Assembly: GCA_029561305.1 (NCBI GenBank)
Contig: JAKQJG010000316.1
Span: 1-40,771 of the forward strand
Source of the DNA: Bacteroidota bacterium
Lineage (GTDB): Bacteria; Bacteroidota; Bacteroidia; Chitinophagales; Chitinophagaceae
Length of the DNA stretch: 40,771 nucleotides
Reading direction: 5' to 3'
Shown here: one piece after another, positions 1 through 6,530 of the stretch
Layout: each line of letters begins with the position of its first letter
How positions within the stretch are numbered: the stretch's first letter is position 1
Program-made: the position numbers and the translations under genes
The notes under the pieces: generated by a model
Told to the model about the DNA's origin: nothing
Database searches by the model: none
Seen by the model: only the letters and a program-made list of their open reading frames with translations

Positions 1-438
1 ATGACAGACGAACAATACATGAAGCAGGCGCTCAGGGAAGCGCAAAAAGCATTTGAAGAAGACGAAGTGCCTGTTGGTGCGGTTGTTGTACTGAATGAAC
101 GCATCATTGCCCGTGGCTACAACCAGGTGGAGAAATTAAACGACAGCACAGCACATGCTGAGATCATTGCACTGACGGCGGCATTTAATTTTTTGGGCAG
201 TAAGTATCTGCCAGACGCAACTTTATATGTAACCGTAGAACCCTGTGTAATGTGCAGCGGTGCCTTGTACTGGAGTAAGATCAGGCGGGTAGTGTATGGT
301 GCCCCAGATGAAAAGAATGGTTACCGGCACACGACTGGCATCAATAGCCCATTTCATCCTAAGACCATTGTGGAGAGTGGCATACTGGCAGAAGAATGCG
401 CCCTGCTGATGAAGGATTTTTTTAAAAGTAAACGATAG
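1..438 (+). CDS. tadA: tRNA-specific adenosine deaminase (TadA-like)
   Basis: Zinc-dependent deaminase expected to convert A34 to inosine in the anticodon of tRNA-Arg(ACG), a cytoplasmic step that widens codon reading. The 145-aa protein has the full cytidine/adenosine deaminase signature: His52-Ala-Glu54 (zinc ligand plus proton-shuttle Glu) and Pro81-Cys82-x2-Cys85 (two zinc ligands). Length fits TadA (about 150-165 aa). The ATG is the first base of the window, so a longer N-terminus cannot be excluded, but the start MTDEQYMKQAL is typical. Guanine deaminases and other nucleoside deaminases share the motif; the TadA-like N-terminal part (EVPVGAVVV) favours the tRNA enzyme. No terminator is visible downstream. 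Confidence 0.9.
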   Translation: MTDEQYMKQALREAQKAFEEDEVPVGAVVVLNERIIARGYNQVEKLNDSTAHAEIIALTAAFNFLGSKYLPDATLYVTVEPCVMCSGALYWSKIRRVVYGAPDEKNGYRHTTGINSPFHPKTIVESGILAEECALLMKDFFKSKR

Positions 439-493
439 CTTGCGAAATAAGAAAGAAATAATTTTTAATACAACAATTTGCAAGGGCAGTTTG

Positions 494-501
494 TAAATTT
501 G
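494..501 (+). promoter_or_regulatory. candidate -7 box upstream of sodA
   Basis: TAAATTTG matches the Bacteroidota -7 consensus TAnnTTTG. No TTG lies at the expected distance upstream. If used, the sodA leader would be about 130 nt and would contain the heptamer repeat at 511-559. Weak on its own. Confidence 0.3.
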
Positions 502-510
502 TTACCCGGT

Positions 511-559
511 GAGCAACGAGCAACGAGCAACGAGCAGTGAGCAATGAGCAGTGAGCAAG
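511..559 (+). repeat. heptamer tandem repeat (GAGCAAC-type), 7 units
   Basis: Seven head-to-tail 7-bp units: GAGCAAC three times, then GAGCAGT, GAGCAAT, GAGCAGT and GAGCAAG. It lies in the 198-bp tadA-sodA gap and is followed at about 588-632 by imperfect AATAAATAC/AATAACAAAT words. Too short and with no spacers, so not a CRISPR. It probably arose by replication slippage; it may vary in copy number between strains. Confidence 0.85.
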
Positions 560-636
560 TAAGTAAATGTGTAAGAGGGCAAAAACAATAATAAATACCA
601 AATAACGAATAACAAATACTAAATAACAAATTAACT

Positions 637-1236
637 ATGGCATTTACACTCCCCGCTCTTCCTTATGCACATGAAGCATTAGAGCCACACATCGACACAA
701 AAACAATGCAGATACATCATGGCAAGCACCACCAGGCCTATGTTGATAATCTCAATAAAGCCATTGCCGGTACCGAGCATGAATCTAAATCCATTGAGGA
801 ACTGGTAAAACAAGCAGGCAGCATTTCTCCTGCGGTTCGTAACAATGGAGGCGGGCACTGGAATCATACTTTCTTTTGGGAAAGTTTAGCTCCCAATGCT
901 GGCGGTACTCCATCCGGCGCTTTGGCTGATGCGATCAATGCAGCCTTTGGTTCATTTGATGGTTTCAAAGAAAAATTCAACAATGCGGGTATGACAAGGT
1001 TTGGAAGTGGCTGGGCATGGCTGGTAGAGAAAGATGGCAAATTGGAAGTAAGTTCCACACCCAACCAGGACAATCCATTAATGGATGTTGCTGAAGTAAA
1101 AGGCACGCCGTTGCTTGGTTGCGATGTATGGGAACATGCCTATTATTTAAACTACCAGAACAGGCGGGCGGATTATTTAGGCGCCTTCTGGAATGTAGTG
1201 AACTGGAGTAAGGTTTCTGAAAGGTTTGGCAAATAA
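637..1236 (+). CDS. sodA: superoxide dismutase, Fe/Mn family (Mn-type signature)
   Basis: Converts superoxide to O2 and H2O2 in the cytoplasm. The 199-aa protein has all four metal ligands of the family: His27 (in MQIHHGKHH), His77 (in [10 protein letters not shown]), Asp163 and His167 (in DVWEHAYYL). The residues that separate Mn- from Fe-enzymes favour Mn or a cambialistic enzyme: Gly in NNGGGH where Fe-SODs carry Gln, and Gln144 in the C-terminal TPNQD motif as in Mn-SODs. There is no signal peptide. The ATG is clear. A strong terminator follows at 1259-1287, so it is probably a single-gene transcript. Metal preference is inferred from sequence only. Confidence 0.95.
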   Translation: MAFTLPALPYAHEALEPHIDTKTMQIHHGKHHQAYVDNLNKAIAGTEHESKSIEELVKQAGSISPAVRNNGGGHWNHTFFWESLAPNAGGTPSGALADAINAAFGSFDGFKEKFNNAGMTRFGSGWAWLVEKDGKLEVSSTPNQDNPLMDVAEVKGTPLLGCDVWEHAYYLNYQNRRADYLGAFWNVVNWSKVSERFGK

Positions 1237-1258
1237 ATGTTGAAGTAATTTTTATAAA

Positions 1259-1287
1259 GGCTGTAATGAAAATTGCAGCCTTTTTTT
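1259..1287 (+). terminator. Rho-independent terminator after sodA
   Basis: Stem GGCTGTAAT / ATTGCAGCC (9 bp with one T-G wobble), GAAA tetraloop, then seven T. It starts 22 nt after the sodA stop. Confidence 0.9.
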
Positions 1288-1312
1288 ATTTTAGTATCCT
1301 AAATCAACAAGG

Positions 1313-1738
1313 ATGTGTGCCTATAAAAGAAAAACATGGGTAGAGAAAAGGGACCTGCCAAAAGATACTGCCGTAAAAAAGACCGAAAAGGATTTTGCCG
1401 ATATCAAGGCTGGAGAAAAAATGCTGATCGCCACACCTGCCATTGTGGATGAGTACATACGTAGTATTTCAAAAGGAAAAGAAACAACGCTTACGCAAAT
1501 GCGAAAGGATCTGGCTTCGGCTTATCATGCAGACAAAACCTGCCCGGTTACAGCTGGCATTTTTCTCCGCATTGTTGCTGAAGCTGCTTATGAAGAATAT
1601 GAAAATGGAAAAGCCATTGGAAAGATCACTCCCTTCTGGCGTATGATGAATGAAAAATCGCCTGCTGCAAAAAAGCTGAGTTTTGGTACCGACTTATTAA
1701 GGAAGCAACGGAGAAAAGAAAAACTGGAGAAAAAATAA
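1313..1738 (+). CDS. conserved hypothetical, possibly MGMT/ATL-like fold
   Basis: A 141-aa basic, Lys-rich protein with no signal peptide or membrane segment. I do not recognise it with certainty. The middle part (VDEYIRSISKGKETTL, then CPVTAGIFLRIV and ITPFWRMMN) follows the order of the DNA-binding domain of alkyltransferase/ATL proteins, which have a helix-turn-helix then a P(C/W)HRVV segment. Here the alkyl-acceptor PCHR cysteine is absent and PFWRMMN stands in its place. This makes a non-catalytic DNA-binding role possible, but the resemblance is weak. ATG start 25 nt after the sodA terminator; it converges on the next gene with only 8 bp between stops. Codon use looks like its neighbours. 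Confidence 0.7.
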   Translation: MCAYKRKTWVEKRDLPKDTAVKKTEKDFADIKAGEKMLIATPAIVDEYIRSISKGKETTLTQMRKDLASAYHADKTCPVTAGIFLRIVAEAAYEEYENGKAIGKITPFWRMMNEKSPAAKKLSFGTDLLRKQRRKEKLEKK

Positions 1739-1746
1739 AAGTCGGT

Positions 1747-2025
1747 TTATTGCAGGCTGTATTTTTCTGGTTTTGTCCTGGTTCTCACAATGATCTTTCT
1801 TGCTTCCAGGTCAAGTTTTACTGTTTCTCCATACCATTGTACGCCACCTGTAAAATCATCTTTTACTTTTTGATACAGTGCTTCCATCAACTCAGTATGT
1901 GTCAGTTCTTTTTTGGCAAGAACCGCCAACAGGTGTTTTTTGATAAAATTATATTTCTCTGTTGAAATGCTCTTATTCGTTTTGCCCGGAAGCGGATGCA
2001 AGGTCTGAATTTTTTCTTCCTTCAT
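1747..2025 (-). CDS. small conserved hypothetical (DUF6958-like)
   Basis: A 92-aa protein of unknown function. Its centre (EKYNFIKKHLLAVL, then ELTHTELMEAL) and its end (VKLDLEARKIIVRT) resemble what I remember of the DUF6958 family: a short alpha/beta protein perhaps of winged-helix type with a conserved W-Y-x-x-(T/E)-VKLDLEA stretch. There are no catalytic residues I can name and no signal or membrane segment. ATG start; it is followed leftward by the convergent 1313-1738 gene with no visible terminator. It lies 53 bp downstream of tag on the same strand and may be cotranscribed with it. Confidence 0.7.
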   Translation of the reverse strand: MKEEKIQTLHPLPGKTNKSISTEKYNFIKKHLLAVLAKKELTHTELMEALYQKVKDDFTGGVQWYGETVKLDLEARKIIVRTRTKPEKYSLQ

Positions 2026-2078
2026 TGCTGTTATTCATTTATTCTTATAAGCATGGATGCCTGCCTGTGCTAATACAT

Positions 2079-2645
2079 TTACTTCTTCTTTTTCCAGCAA
2101 TCATTTAAATGATCATCCACCATACCACTGGCTTGCATAAAGGCATAACAAATAGTGGAGCCCACAAACTTAAAACCCCGTTTCAAAAGATCTTTGCTCA
2201 TTGCATCTGATATCGCTGTTTTAGCTGGAATAGCCGACATAGAACTTACTTGATTCCTGGTGGGCTTTCCTCCCACAAACTGCCATATATAGGTGGAGAA
2301 ACTTCCAAATTCTTTTTGAATGGCCAGATAAGCTTTGGCATTTCCTACAAACGCATTTACTTTTAAACGGTTCCTGATGATACCTTCGTTTTGTAACAGC
2401 TTCTCCATTTTAGCAGCACTGTACCGGCTCATTTTTTCTGCATCAAAATTATCAAAGGCTTCCCGGTAGTTTTCTCTTTTACGCAACACCGTATACCAGC
2501 TTAAGCCAGCCTGCGCCCCTTCTAAACAAAGCAATTCAAATAATTTTTGATCATCCTTCAGGGGAGTACCCCATTCATTGTCATGGTAATTTTTATACAG
2601 GTCATCTTTTAAACACCAGGGGCACCGTATTTTTTCTGTAGCCAT
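2079..2645 (-). CDS. tag: DNA-3-methyladenine glycosylase I
   Basis: Removes 3-methyladenine from alkylated DNA as the first step of base-excision repair. The 188-aa protein matches family I (TagA) in length and motifs: N-terminal RCPWC with Cys8, His21 in YHDNEWG, Glu42 and Trp50 of the LEGAQAGLSW base-recognition segment, and the C-terminal His179-x3-Cys183 pair. Cys8, His21, His179 and Cys183 form the zinc snap known for E. coli Tag. ATG start. The small unknown at 1747-2025 is 53 bp downstream. I see no Ada-type regulator or box nearby. Confidence 0.95.
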   Translation of the reverse strand: MATEKIRCPWCLKDDLYKNYHDNEWGTPLKDDQKLFELLCLEGAQAGLSWYTVLRKRENYREAFDNFDAEKMSRYSAAKMEKLLQNEGIIRNRLKVNAFVGNAKAYLAIQKEFGSFSTYIWQFVGGKPTRNQVSSMSAIPAKTAISDAMSKDLLKRGFKFVGSTICYAFMQASGMVDDHLNDCWKKKK

Positions 2646-2828
2646 AAAATATTTTGAATAACAATACTACACAAAATTGGTAAGCCATGAAAGACACAAA
2701 CTAACATTGATAAAACATTTTTTTTCAGGTTCACATTCGTCAACTGACATATTTGCATGTACAAATAAGCGGCATTATTTTTCCAATAAGAATCATGGTA
2801 ACTTATTTTTTAATTTAAAACAAAGATC

Positions 2829-3230
2829 ATGCACTACAATCAGTCATGCGCCGCAAAAGGCAACACTTACGGAAATCACGGCAGGCCGGGATTTATCCGC
2901 TCTTCCATGCAACGGGCCAATGTAAACATTTACAAAACAGACAACAGCTATGAAATGCTGGTGTTTGCTCCAGGCCGCATTAAAGAACACTTTCATTTAG
3001 ATGTAAACGGAAATGAACTGATCATTTCTTACACACCACCAGAAGGTTTTCCCCGTCCGGAATGGATACTGAGGGAATACAGCCGTGGTGGCTTTAAACG
3101 CAGCTTTACGCTGGATGAAAGCATCGACACTCAAAACATTGCTGCTAAGTATACAGACGGTGTTTTGCAGGTAACCCTTCCTGTTATTAAGGGAAAAGAA
3201 ATTGTGAAGAAAGAAATAATTGTAAATTAA
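2829..3230 (+). CDS. small heat-shock protein, Hsp20/alpha-crystallin family
   Basis: ATP-independent holdase chaperone of the cytoplasm that binds unfolding proteins. Of 133 aa, residues about 28-132 form the alpha-crystallin domain: VNIYKTDNSYEMLVFAPG at its start, the FHLDVNGNELIISY strand, and the typical C-terminal GVLQVTLPV motif. The polar, disordered N-terminus (MHYNQSCAAKGNTYGNHG) resembles the short Tyr/Asn/His-rich arms of other Bacteroidota Hsp20 proteins, so I keep the first ATG; a second ATG at 2908 is possible. The 183 bp upstream contain an imperfect palindrome, TATTTG-6-CAAATA at 2750-2767, that may be an operator, but no exact -7 box. A strong terminator follows. Confidence 0.9.
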   Translation: MHYNQSCAAKGNTYGNHGRPGFIRSSMQRANVNIYKTDNSYEMLVFAPGRIKEHFHLDVNGNELIISYTPPEGFPRPEWILREYSRGGFKRSFTLDESIDTQNIAAKYTDGVLQVTLPVIKGKEIVKKEIIVN

Positions 3231-3250
3231 GCAGTGATTCTTTTTTGCAG

Positions 3251-3280
3251 AACGGGCATCTTTGGGTGCCCGTTTTTTTT
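3251..3280 (+). terminator. Rho-independent terminator after the hsp20 gene
   Basis: Perfect 8-bp stem AACGGGCA / TGCCCGTT, 8-nt loop, and eight T. It starts 20 nt after the stop. The remaining 73 bp to yidD hold no further gene. Confidence 0.9.
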
Positions 3281-3353
3281 ACTGGCCGGCACAGCAGTTC
3301 AGCCCAGTATTAAACATACAGCCATCCACTCTGACCTAGGGTACCAGCCGGAC

Positions 3354-3584
3354 CTATGGCACCGGGTCGTACCCATGCCCGCCCCAGGGATGGCAACGGC
3401 TTATTCTTTTTAGGGTAAGCCAAAGTCCTTTAAAGAGGCCATGTTTTTTTAATGCCTGGATTCCATAATGTGAACAACTGGGGGTATAACGGCATTTGCT
3501 TCCCAACCAGGGAGAGATAACCAGTTGATATAATTTGATCAACAATATAAACGGGAAACTAGCTATTTGCAGCAGGCGTTTCAT
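3354..3584 (-). CDS. yidD: membrane protein insertion efficiency factor YidD
   Basis: Small peripheral inner-membrane protein thought to assist YidC/Sec-dependent insertion of membrane proteins. The 76-aa sequence shows the family pattern: amphipathic N-terminal helix, [10 protein letters not shown], then Cys-rich [11 protein letters not shown] and [14 protein letters not shown] at the C-terminus. Its ATG overlaps the end of rnpA by 26 bp, so translation is probably coupled. rpmH-rnpA-yidD is the usual bacterial order. yidC, often the next gene elsewhere, is absent here; the strand changes instead. Confidence 0.95.
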   Translation of the reverse strand: MKRLLQIASFPFILLIKLYQLVISPWLGSKCRYTPSCSHYGIQALKKHGLFKGLWLTLKRISRCHPWGGHGYDPVP

Positions 3585-3978
3585 GTATAATTTTTTGCAG
3601 CTTCTTTAATGCCGTACCAATTTTTTCATTCACTGATGCATATGCAGGAACATCATTTCCAATATACAATACAAAAACAACAGCCCGCTGATGGGTTTGT
3701 TCAAGTGCATCCTGCAGGGTATTTTTTTGCAACCGCCAGGCTTCTCTCATCAGTCTTTTAATACGGTTGCGGTCCACTGCTTTTTTGAAATTCCGTTTGC
3801 TTACACTAAAAGCCGCCTGCAATTTTGTTGCAGGATCACCTGCTAAAGGCGCTTTCTTAAAAATAATTTTTACAGGATAAACCGAAAAAGATTTGCTGTC
3901 TTTGAATAGTTGCTCAATGGCCTTCCGGCTTTTCAAGCGTTCGTTTTTTCCAAGCGTATATCGTGCTCTTTGCTCCAA
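3559..3978 (-). CDS. rnpA: ribonuclease P protein component
   Basis: Protein subunit of RNase P, which trims the 5' end of pre-tRNAs together with the catalytic RNA. The 139-aa, strongly basic protein contains [19 protein letters not shown] at its start and the signature [17 protein letters not shown] (the RNR motif) at about residues 69-85. No ATG exists in frame upstream; the reading frame begins with TTG at 3978, only 17 nt from a hairpin terminator and 6 nt from a TAATTTTG box at 3984-3991 (minus strand). Transcription may therefore start here almost without a leader, or come by readthrough from rpmH. The end overlaps yidD. Confidence 0.95.
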   Translation of the reverse strand: MEQRARYTLGKNERLKSRKAIEQLFKDSKSFSVYPVKIIFKKAPLAGDPATKLQAAFSVSKRNFKKAVDRNRIKRLMREAWRLQKNTLQDALEQTHQRAVVFVLYIGNDVPAYASVNEKIGTALKKLQKIIHETPAANS

Positions 3979-3990
3979 GTAGTCAAAATT

Positions 3991-4020
3991 AAAAAAGCCC
4001 CGACAAAATCGCCGGGGCTT
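3991..4020 (-). terminator. Rho-independent terminator between rpmH and rnpA
   Basis: Read on the minus strand: stem AAGCCCCG / CGGGGCTT (8 bp) followed by a T-run that overlaps the plus-strand A-run 3991-3996. It lies downstream of rpmH and directly before rnpA, so it can separate high ribosomal-protein expression from low RNase P protein expression. Confidence 0.85.
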
Positions 4021-4030
4021 ACTATTTTCA

Positions 4031-4065
4031 TGCTCCTGTTTATCCGCCTGCGGCGGCAGGGAGCA
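4031..4065. repeat. GC-rich nested palindrome in the rpmH-rnpA gap
   Basis: Outer arms TGCTCC (4031-4036) and GGAGCA (4060-4065) enclose an inner hairpin CCGCC-TGC-GGCGG (4044-4056). It differs from its AT-rich surroundings. CCGCCTGCGGCGG-type palindromes recur as dispersed elements in related genomes as far as I remember; only one copy was noticed here. Confidence 0.6.
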
Positions 4066-4067
4066 GT

Positions 4068-4235
4068 CTATTTTTTACCAAAACGTTCGTCAGAAACTGT
4101 CAGTTTATGGCGCCCTTTAGCCCTGCGGCTGGCCAATACTTTACGGCCATTAGCAGATTGCATGCGCCTGCGGAAACCATGAACTGATTTACGACGGCGT
4201 ACATGTGGCTGGAATGTTCTTTTTTTACCTGGCAT
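4068..4235 (-). CDS. rpmH: 50S ribosomal protein L34
   Basis: A 55-codon gene found by translating the minus strand between murI and rnpA. The product begins [10 protein letters not shown], continues with [20 protein letters not shown] and ends [12 protein letters not shown], which is unmistakably L34 with the usual KRTFQP start and the Arg/Lys-rich helix that threads through 23S rRNA. ATG at 4233-4235. A -7 box lies at 4326-4333, about 90 bp upstream, and a terminator follows at 3991-4020. The genes around it (rnpA, yidD) confirm the call. The N-terminal Pro-Gly-Lys extension is slightly longer than in E. coli. Confidence 0.95.
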   Translation of the reverse strand: MPGKKRTFQPHVRRRKSVHGFRRRMQSANGRKVLASRRAKGRHKLTVSDERFGKK

Positions 4236-4325
4236 TGTATTAAATTTTTCCTTTTAAAAAATGTTTTTATAAACTCTTTTGTTGCACTCACTGGGGCACC
4301 ATCCCCTGTGTTTGTGAAAGGACGG

Positions 4326-4333
4326 CAAAAGTA
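4326..4333 (-). promoter_or_regulatory. -7 promoter box for rpmH
   Basis: Minus-strand TACTTTTG, an exact TAnnTTTG match, in the gap between murI and rpmH. The implied leader is about 85 nt. No clear TTG -33 box. Confidence 0.55.
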
Positions 4334-4379
4334 AGGGAAAACAGCGAAGTTTTGGATTGATAATGTAAAGTTTTTTGGC

Positions 4380-5210
4380 TTAGAGTGCCAAATGAGTCGA
4401 TTTTACCGGCGCTCCATAAAAAATCGCCGCCTTGCTGTCAAAGTCTTCCGCTGAATCGGTTGTGTAAAATTGTCGTTGGCCGCCTTTGCTGCATTGGGTC
4501 TCCATTTCGGGATGGCGCTGCAGGTACACTGCCAGGCTATCCGCTACGATCTTTCCCTGCGAAATCACGGCGCAGCCCCCCGGAACAAACTGTTGTATTT
4601 TCTCCATCAGCAAAGGATAGTGTGTGCATGCCAGCAAAATGGTATCAATCTCCCCCGACTGAGTCAACAGGTTGTTGATATGCTTCTCAATAAAATAGTC
4701 TGCACCCTTGCTGTTATGTTCGTTGTTTTCCACCAGGGGTACCCACATGGGGCATGCTTCCTGGAACACCCTGCACCCCGGGAAAAATTTTTCAATTTCA
4801 ATTAAATAGGACTGCGATTGTATAGTGCCGGTTGTTCCTAAAACACCCACAGTTTTTGTCTTGCTAAAATTGCCAATCACTTCGGATGTTGGCCGTATTA
4901 CACCCAGTACCCGCCTACCCCCATCCCCTAAAGGGGTGTTAGCCAGGTCGTTTTGCTGGATGGTACGCAGGGCTTTTGCCGAAGCTGTATTACAGGCCAG
5001 TATTACCAACTGGCAGCCCTGGCTAAAAAACCATTGCACAGATTGTAATGTATATTGATACACCGTATCAAAACTCCTTGTACCATAGGGAGCCCTTGCA
5101 TTATCACCCAGGTAGATATAATCGTATTGCGGCAATTTGGCAGCGATCTCTTTCAGCACGGTTAACCCGCCATAGCCACTGTCAAATACGCCAATTGGCC
5201 CGTTGCTCAT
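4380..5210 (-). CDS. murI: glutamate racemase
   Basis: Makes D-glutamate from L-glutamate for peptidoglycan in the cytoplasm. The 276-aa protein has the two-cysteine acid/base mechanism: Asp10-Ser11 in FDSGYGGLTV, Cys73 in ACNTAS and Cys195-Thr-His197 in ACTHYPLL, with Glu151 in EACP. Length is normal. Residues 91-99 (NTPLGDGGR) are encoded by a palindromic repeat-like segment (4914-4940) placed just before the RVLGVIRPTSE strand, a place where relatives have a variable loop. It is the last gene of the envelope cluster; a hairpin with a T-tract separates it from ompH, so it may be expressed at a lower level than the genes before it. Confidence 0.95.
   Translation of the reverse strand: MSNGPIGVFDSGYGGLTVLKEIAAKLPQYDYIYLGDNARAPYGTRSFDTVYQYTLQSVQWFFSQGCQLVILACNTASAKALRTIQQNDLANTPLGDGGRRVLGVIRPTSEVIGNFSKTKTVGVLGTTGTIQSQSYLIEIEKFFPGCRVFQEACPMWVPLVENNEHNSKGADYFIEKHINNLLTQSGEIDTILLACTHYPLLMEKIQQFVPGGCAVISQGKIVADSLAVYLQRHPEMETQCSKGGQRQFYTTDSAEDFDSKAAIFYGAPVKSTHLAL
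4914..4940. repeat. palindromic repeat-like segment inside murI
   Basis: Contains CCCCTAAAGGGG (4925-4936) flanked by CCTACCCCCAT and TGTT. It is exactly nine codons and in frame. The C/G-run composition differs from the rest of murI. Similar CCCCT-TT-AGGGG words occur between genes in related bacteria as I recall. See findings. Confidence 0.5.
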
Positions 5211-5215
5211 GTATC

Positions 5216-5253
5216 AAAAATAACAAAGCCACCCTTAACAAGGATGGCTTTGT
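5216..5253 (-). terminator. hairpin with T-tract between ompH and murI
   Basis: Minus strand: ACAAAGCCATCCTT-GTT-AAGGGTGGCTTTGT, a 14-bp stem with one mismatch, followed by TATTTTT. It ends 5 nt before the murI start, so it may act as a partial terminator or attenuator. Confidence 0.75.
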
Positions 5254-5274
5254 ACAATTATTTATAAGGTTTAC

Positions 5275-5823
5275 TTAAGGCTTTTTGGCCGGCGCTGCTC
5301 CTGCAGCTGGTTTGGGCGCCCCCACTCCAAGTTTCTTTTTTACCAGGGGTAAAATATTATCGCCGGCAGGACCAGTTAATACAGCCGCTTCTTCTAACAC
5401 ATACGTGTAGCCGTTTTCTTTTGCTGTTGCTTTAATAGCATCAGTTGCTTTAGTTCTGATTGGACCGATAAGCGCCTGCGATTTTTCCTGCAGCATCTGT
5501 TGCATTGTTTGCTGCCAACCCTGTACTTTTTGTACCAGGGCAATAAGGTCATTTCTCTTAAGTTCTCTCTGTGTGGGTGACCACTTTGCTGAATCCGCCT
5601 GGTATATGCTGTCTTTTTCTACATACTCCCTGTAATAATCAGCACCCTGTGCCTGTAAAGAGCTTTGATAATCCTGCAACTGGTTGTTGGCGTCTTCCGT
5701 TTCAGGCATAGAGCCAATCAGTTCTTCTGTACTGATATAACCGATCTTCAATTGTGCAGCTGCACCGTTTGAAAAACCAACCACTAAAACCATCACCACT
5801 AATGAGCGTAATACTTTTTTCAT
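5275..5823 (-). CDS. OmpH/Skp family periplasmic chaperone (second copy)
   Basis: Predicted periplasmic holdase that carries unfolded outer-membrane proteins to BamA. The 182-aa protein has a signal peptide (MKKVLRSLVVMVLVV, cleavage near AAAQ), then LKIGYISTEELIGSMPE, the usual Skp start strand, a long coiled-coil tentacle (about residues 40-120) and a short C-terminal strand. It ends in a Pro/Ala/Lys tail (GAPKPAAGAAPAKKP) not needed for the Skp fold. It is the second of two adjacent Skp-like genes, separated by 145 bp with a terminator-like hairpin. Two tandem ompH genes after bamA are common in Bacteroidota. Whether the copies differ in clients is unknown. Confidence 0.9.
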   Translation of the reverse strand: MKKVLRSLVVMVLVVGFSNGAAAQLKIGYISTEELIGSMPETEDANNQLQDYQSSLQAQGADYYREYVEKDSIYQADSAKWSPTQRELKRNDLIALVQKVQGWQQTMQQMLQEKSQALIGPIRTKATDAIKATAKENGYTYVLEEAAVLTGPAGDNILPLVKKKLGVGAPKPAAGAAPAKKP

Positions 5824-5840
5824 TTTTTGTTCTTGTGTTT

Positions 5841-5872
5841 AAAAAAACATTTGTTCCGGTAAAGAACAAATG
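5841..5872 (-). terminator. hairpin with T-run between the two ompH genes
   Basis: Minus strand: CATTTGTTC-TTTACCG-GAACAAATG (9-bp perfect stem) followed by seven T. It lies 18 nt before the second ompH, downstream of the first. Probably a partial terminator that lowers expression of the second ompH and murI. The stem has low GC content. Confidence 0.7.
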
Positions 5873-5968
5873 CAGTTATTATTTATACTGTTTATTAATA
5901 CTAAACTATAACTAAGCCTCAGATTGTTTTTGGCCAATAATGGCTGCATCCTGCTGGCCTATTGTGAT

Positions 5969-6481
5969 TTATTTAACGCCCAGATTTTTCAGGATATCAT
6001 CGCTCCTGTCCAGTTTAGGGTCGGCAAATATAACGGTAATTCCTTCACTTTTATCCAAAATAAAATCGTACTGTTTTTCAACAGCCAGTTTTTGTATGGC
6101 CGTATAAACCTTGTCCTGTATAGGTTTGATGAGTTCCTGCCTTTTTTTAAACAGGTCACCCTCAAAACCAAAACGTTTTTTCTGAAGGTCTCTCAATTCT
6201 TTCTCTTTGTTGTACAATTCATCTTCTCTTTTCTTTTTTAACTCATCACTCAGCATTACCTGCTCTGCGTCAAAATCTTTGTACATTTTGTCCAATGCAG
6301 TCTGTTTCATTTCAATTTCCTGCTGCCATTGTGCGCTGTACTGATCAAGCTTGCCTTGAGATTCTTTGTACTCCGGCAATTTTTCCAGGATGTATTTTGA
6401 ATCGATGATGGCATAACGCTGTGCATTTACATATACTGACATTACCAGCAGGCAGGCAGTAAACAAAAGATATTTCTTCAT
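5969..6481 (-). CDS. OmpH/Skp family periplasmic chaperone (first copy)
   Basis: Periplasmic Skp-like chaperone that acts with BamA on outer-membrane proteins. From the ATG at 6481 (MKKYLLFTACLLVMSVYVNA) the product is 170 aa; a longer frame upstream would bury the signal peptide and is unlikely. After cleavage near NAQ come RYAIIDSKYILEKLPEY, a charged coiled coil rich in Lys/Glu/Gln (residues about 40-130) and YDFILDKSEGITVIFADP, the standard C-terminal strand. It follows bamA by 49 bp and is surely in its operon. It is closer to the canonical Skp form than the second copy, which has an added Pro/Ala tail. Confidence 0.9.
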   Translation of the reverse strand: MKKYLLFTACLLVMSVYVNAQRYAIIDSKYILEKLPEYKESQGKLDQYSAQWQQEIEMKQTALDKMYKDFDAEQVMLSDELKKKREDELYNKEKELRDLQKKRFGFEGDLFKKRQELIKPIQDKVYTAIQKLAVEKQYDFILDKSEGITVIFADPKLDRSDDILKNLGVK

Positions 6482-6530
6482 GTTGGCGTATTTTGAATTT
6501 CGAAAATAAAACAAATTAACTGCGGCCCTC

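Noticed and set aside
511-559. possible CRISPR or attachment site
   Set aside because: Units are 7 bp without spacers and no Cas or integrase gene is near.
2677-2925. 82-aa plus-strand frame before and inside the hsp20 gene
   Set aside because: Overlaps the real hsp20 start in another frame and has no family signal.
4100-4291. 63-aa minus-strand frame
   Set aside because: Lies in the wrong frame of rpmH, which is the true gene.
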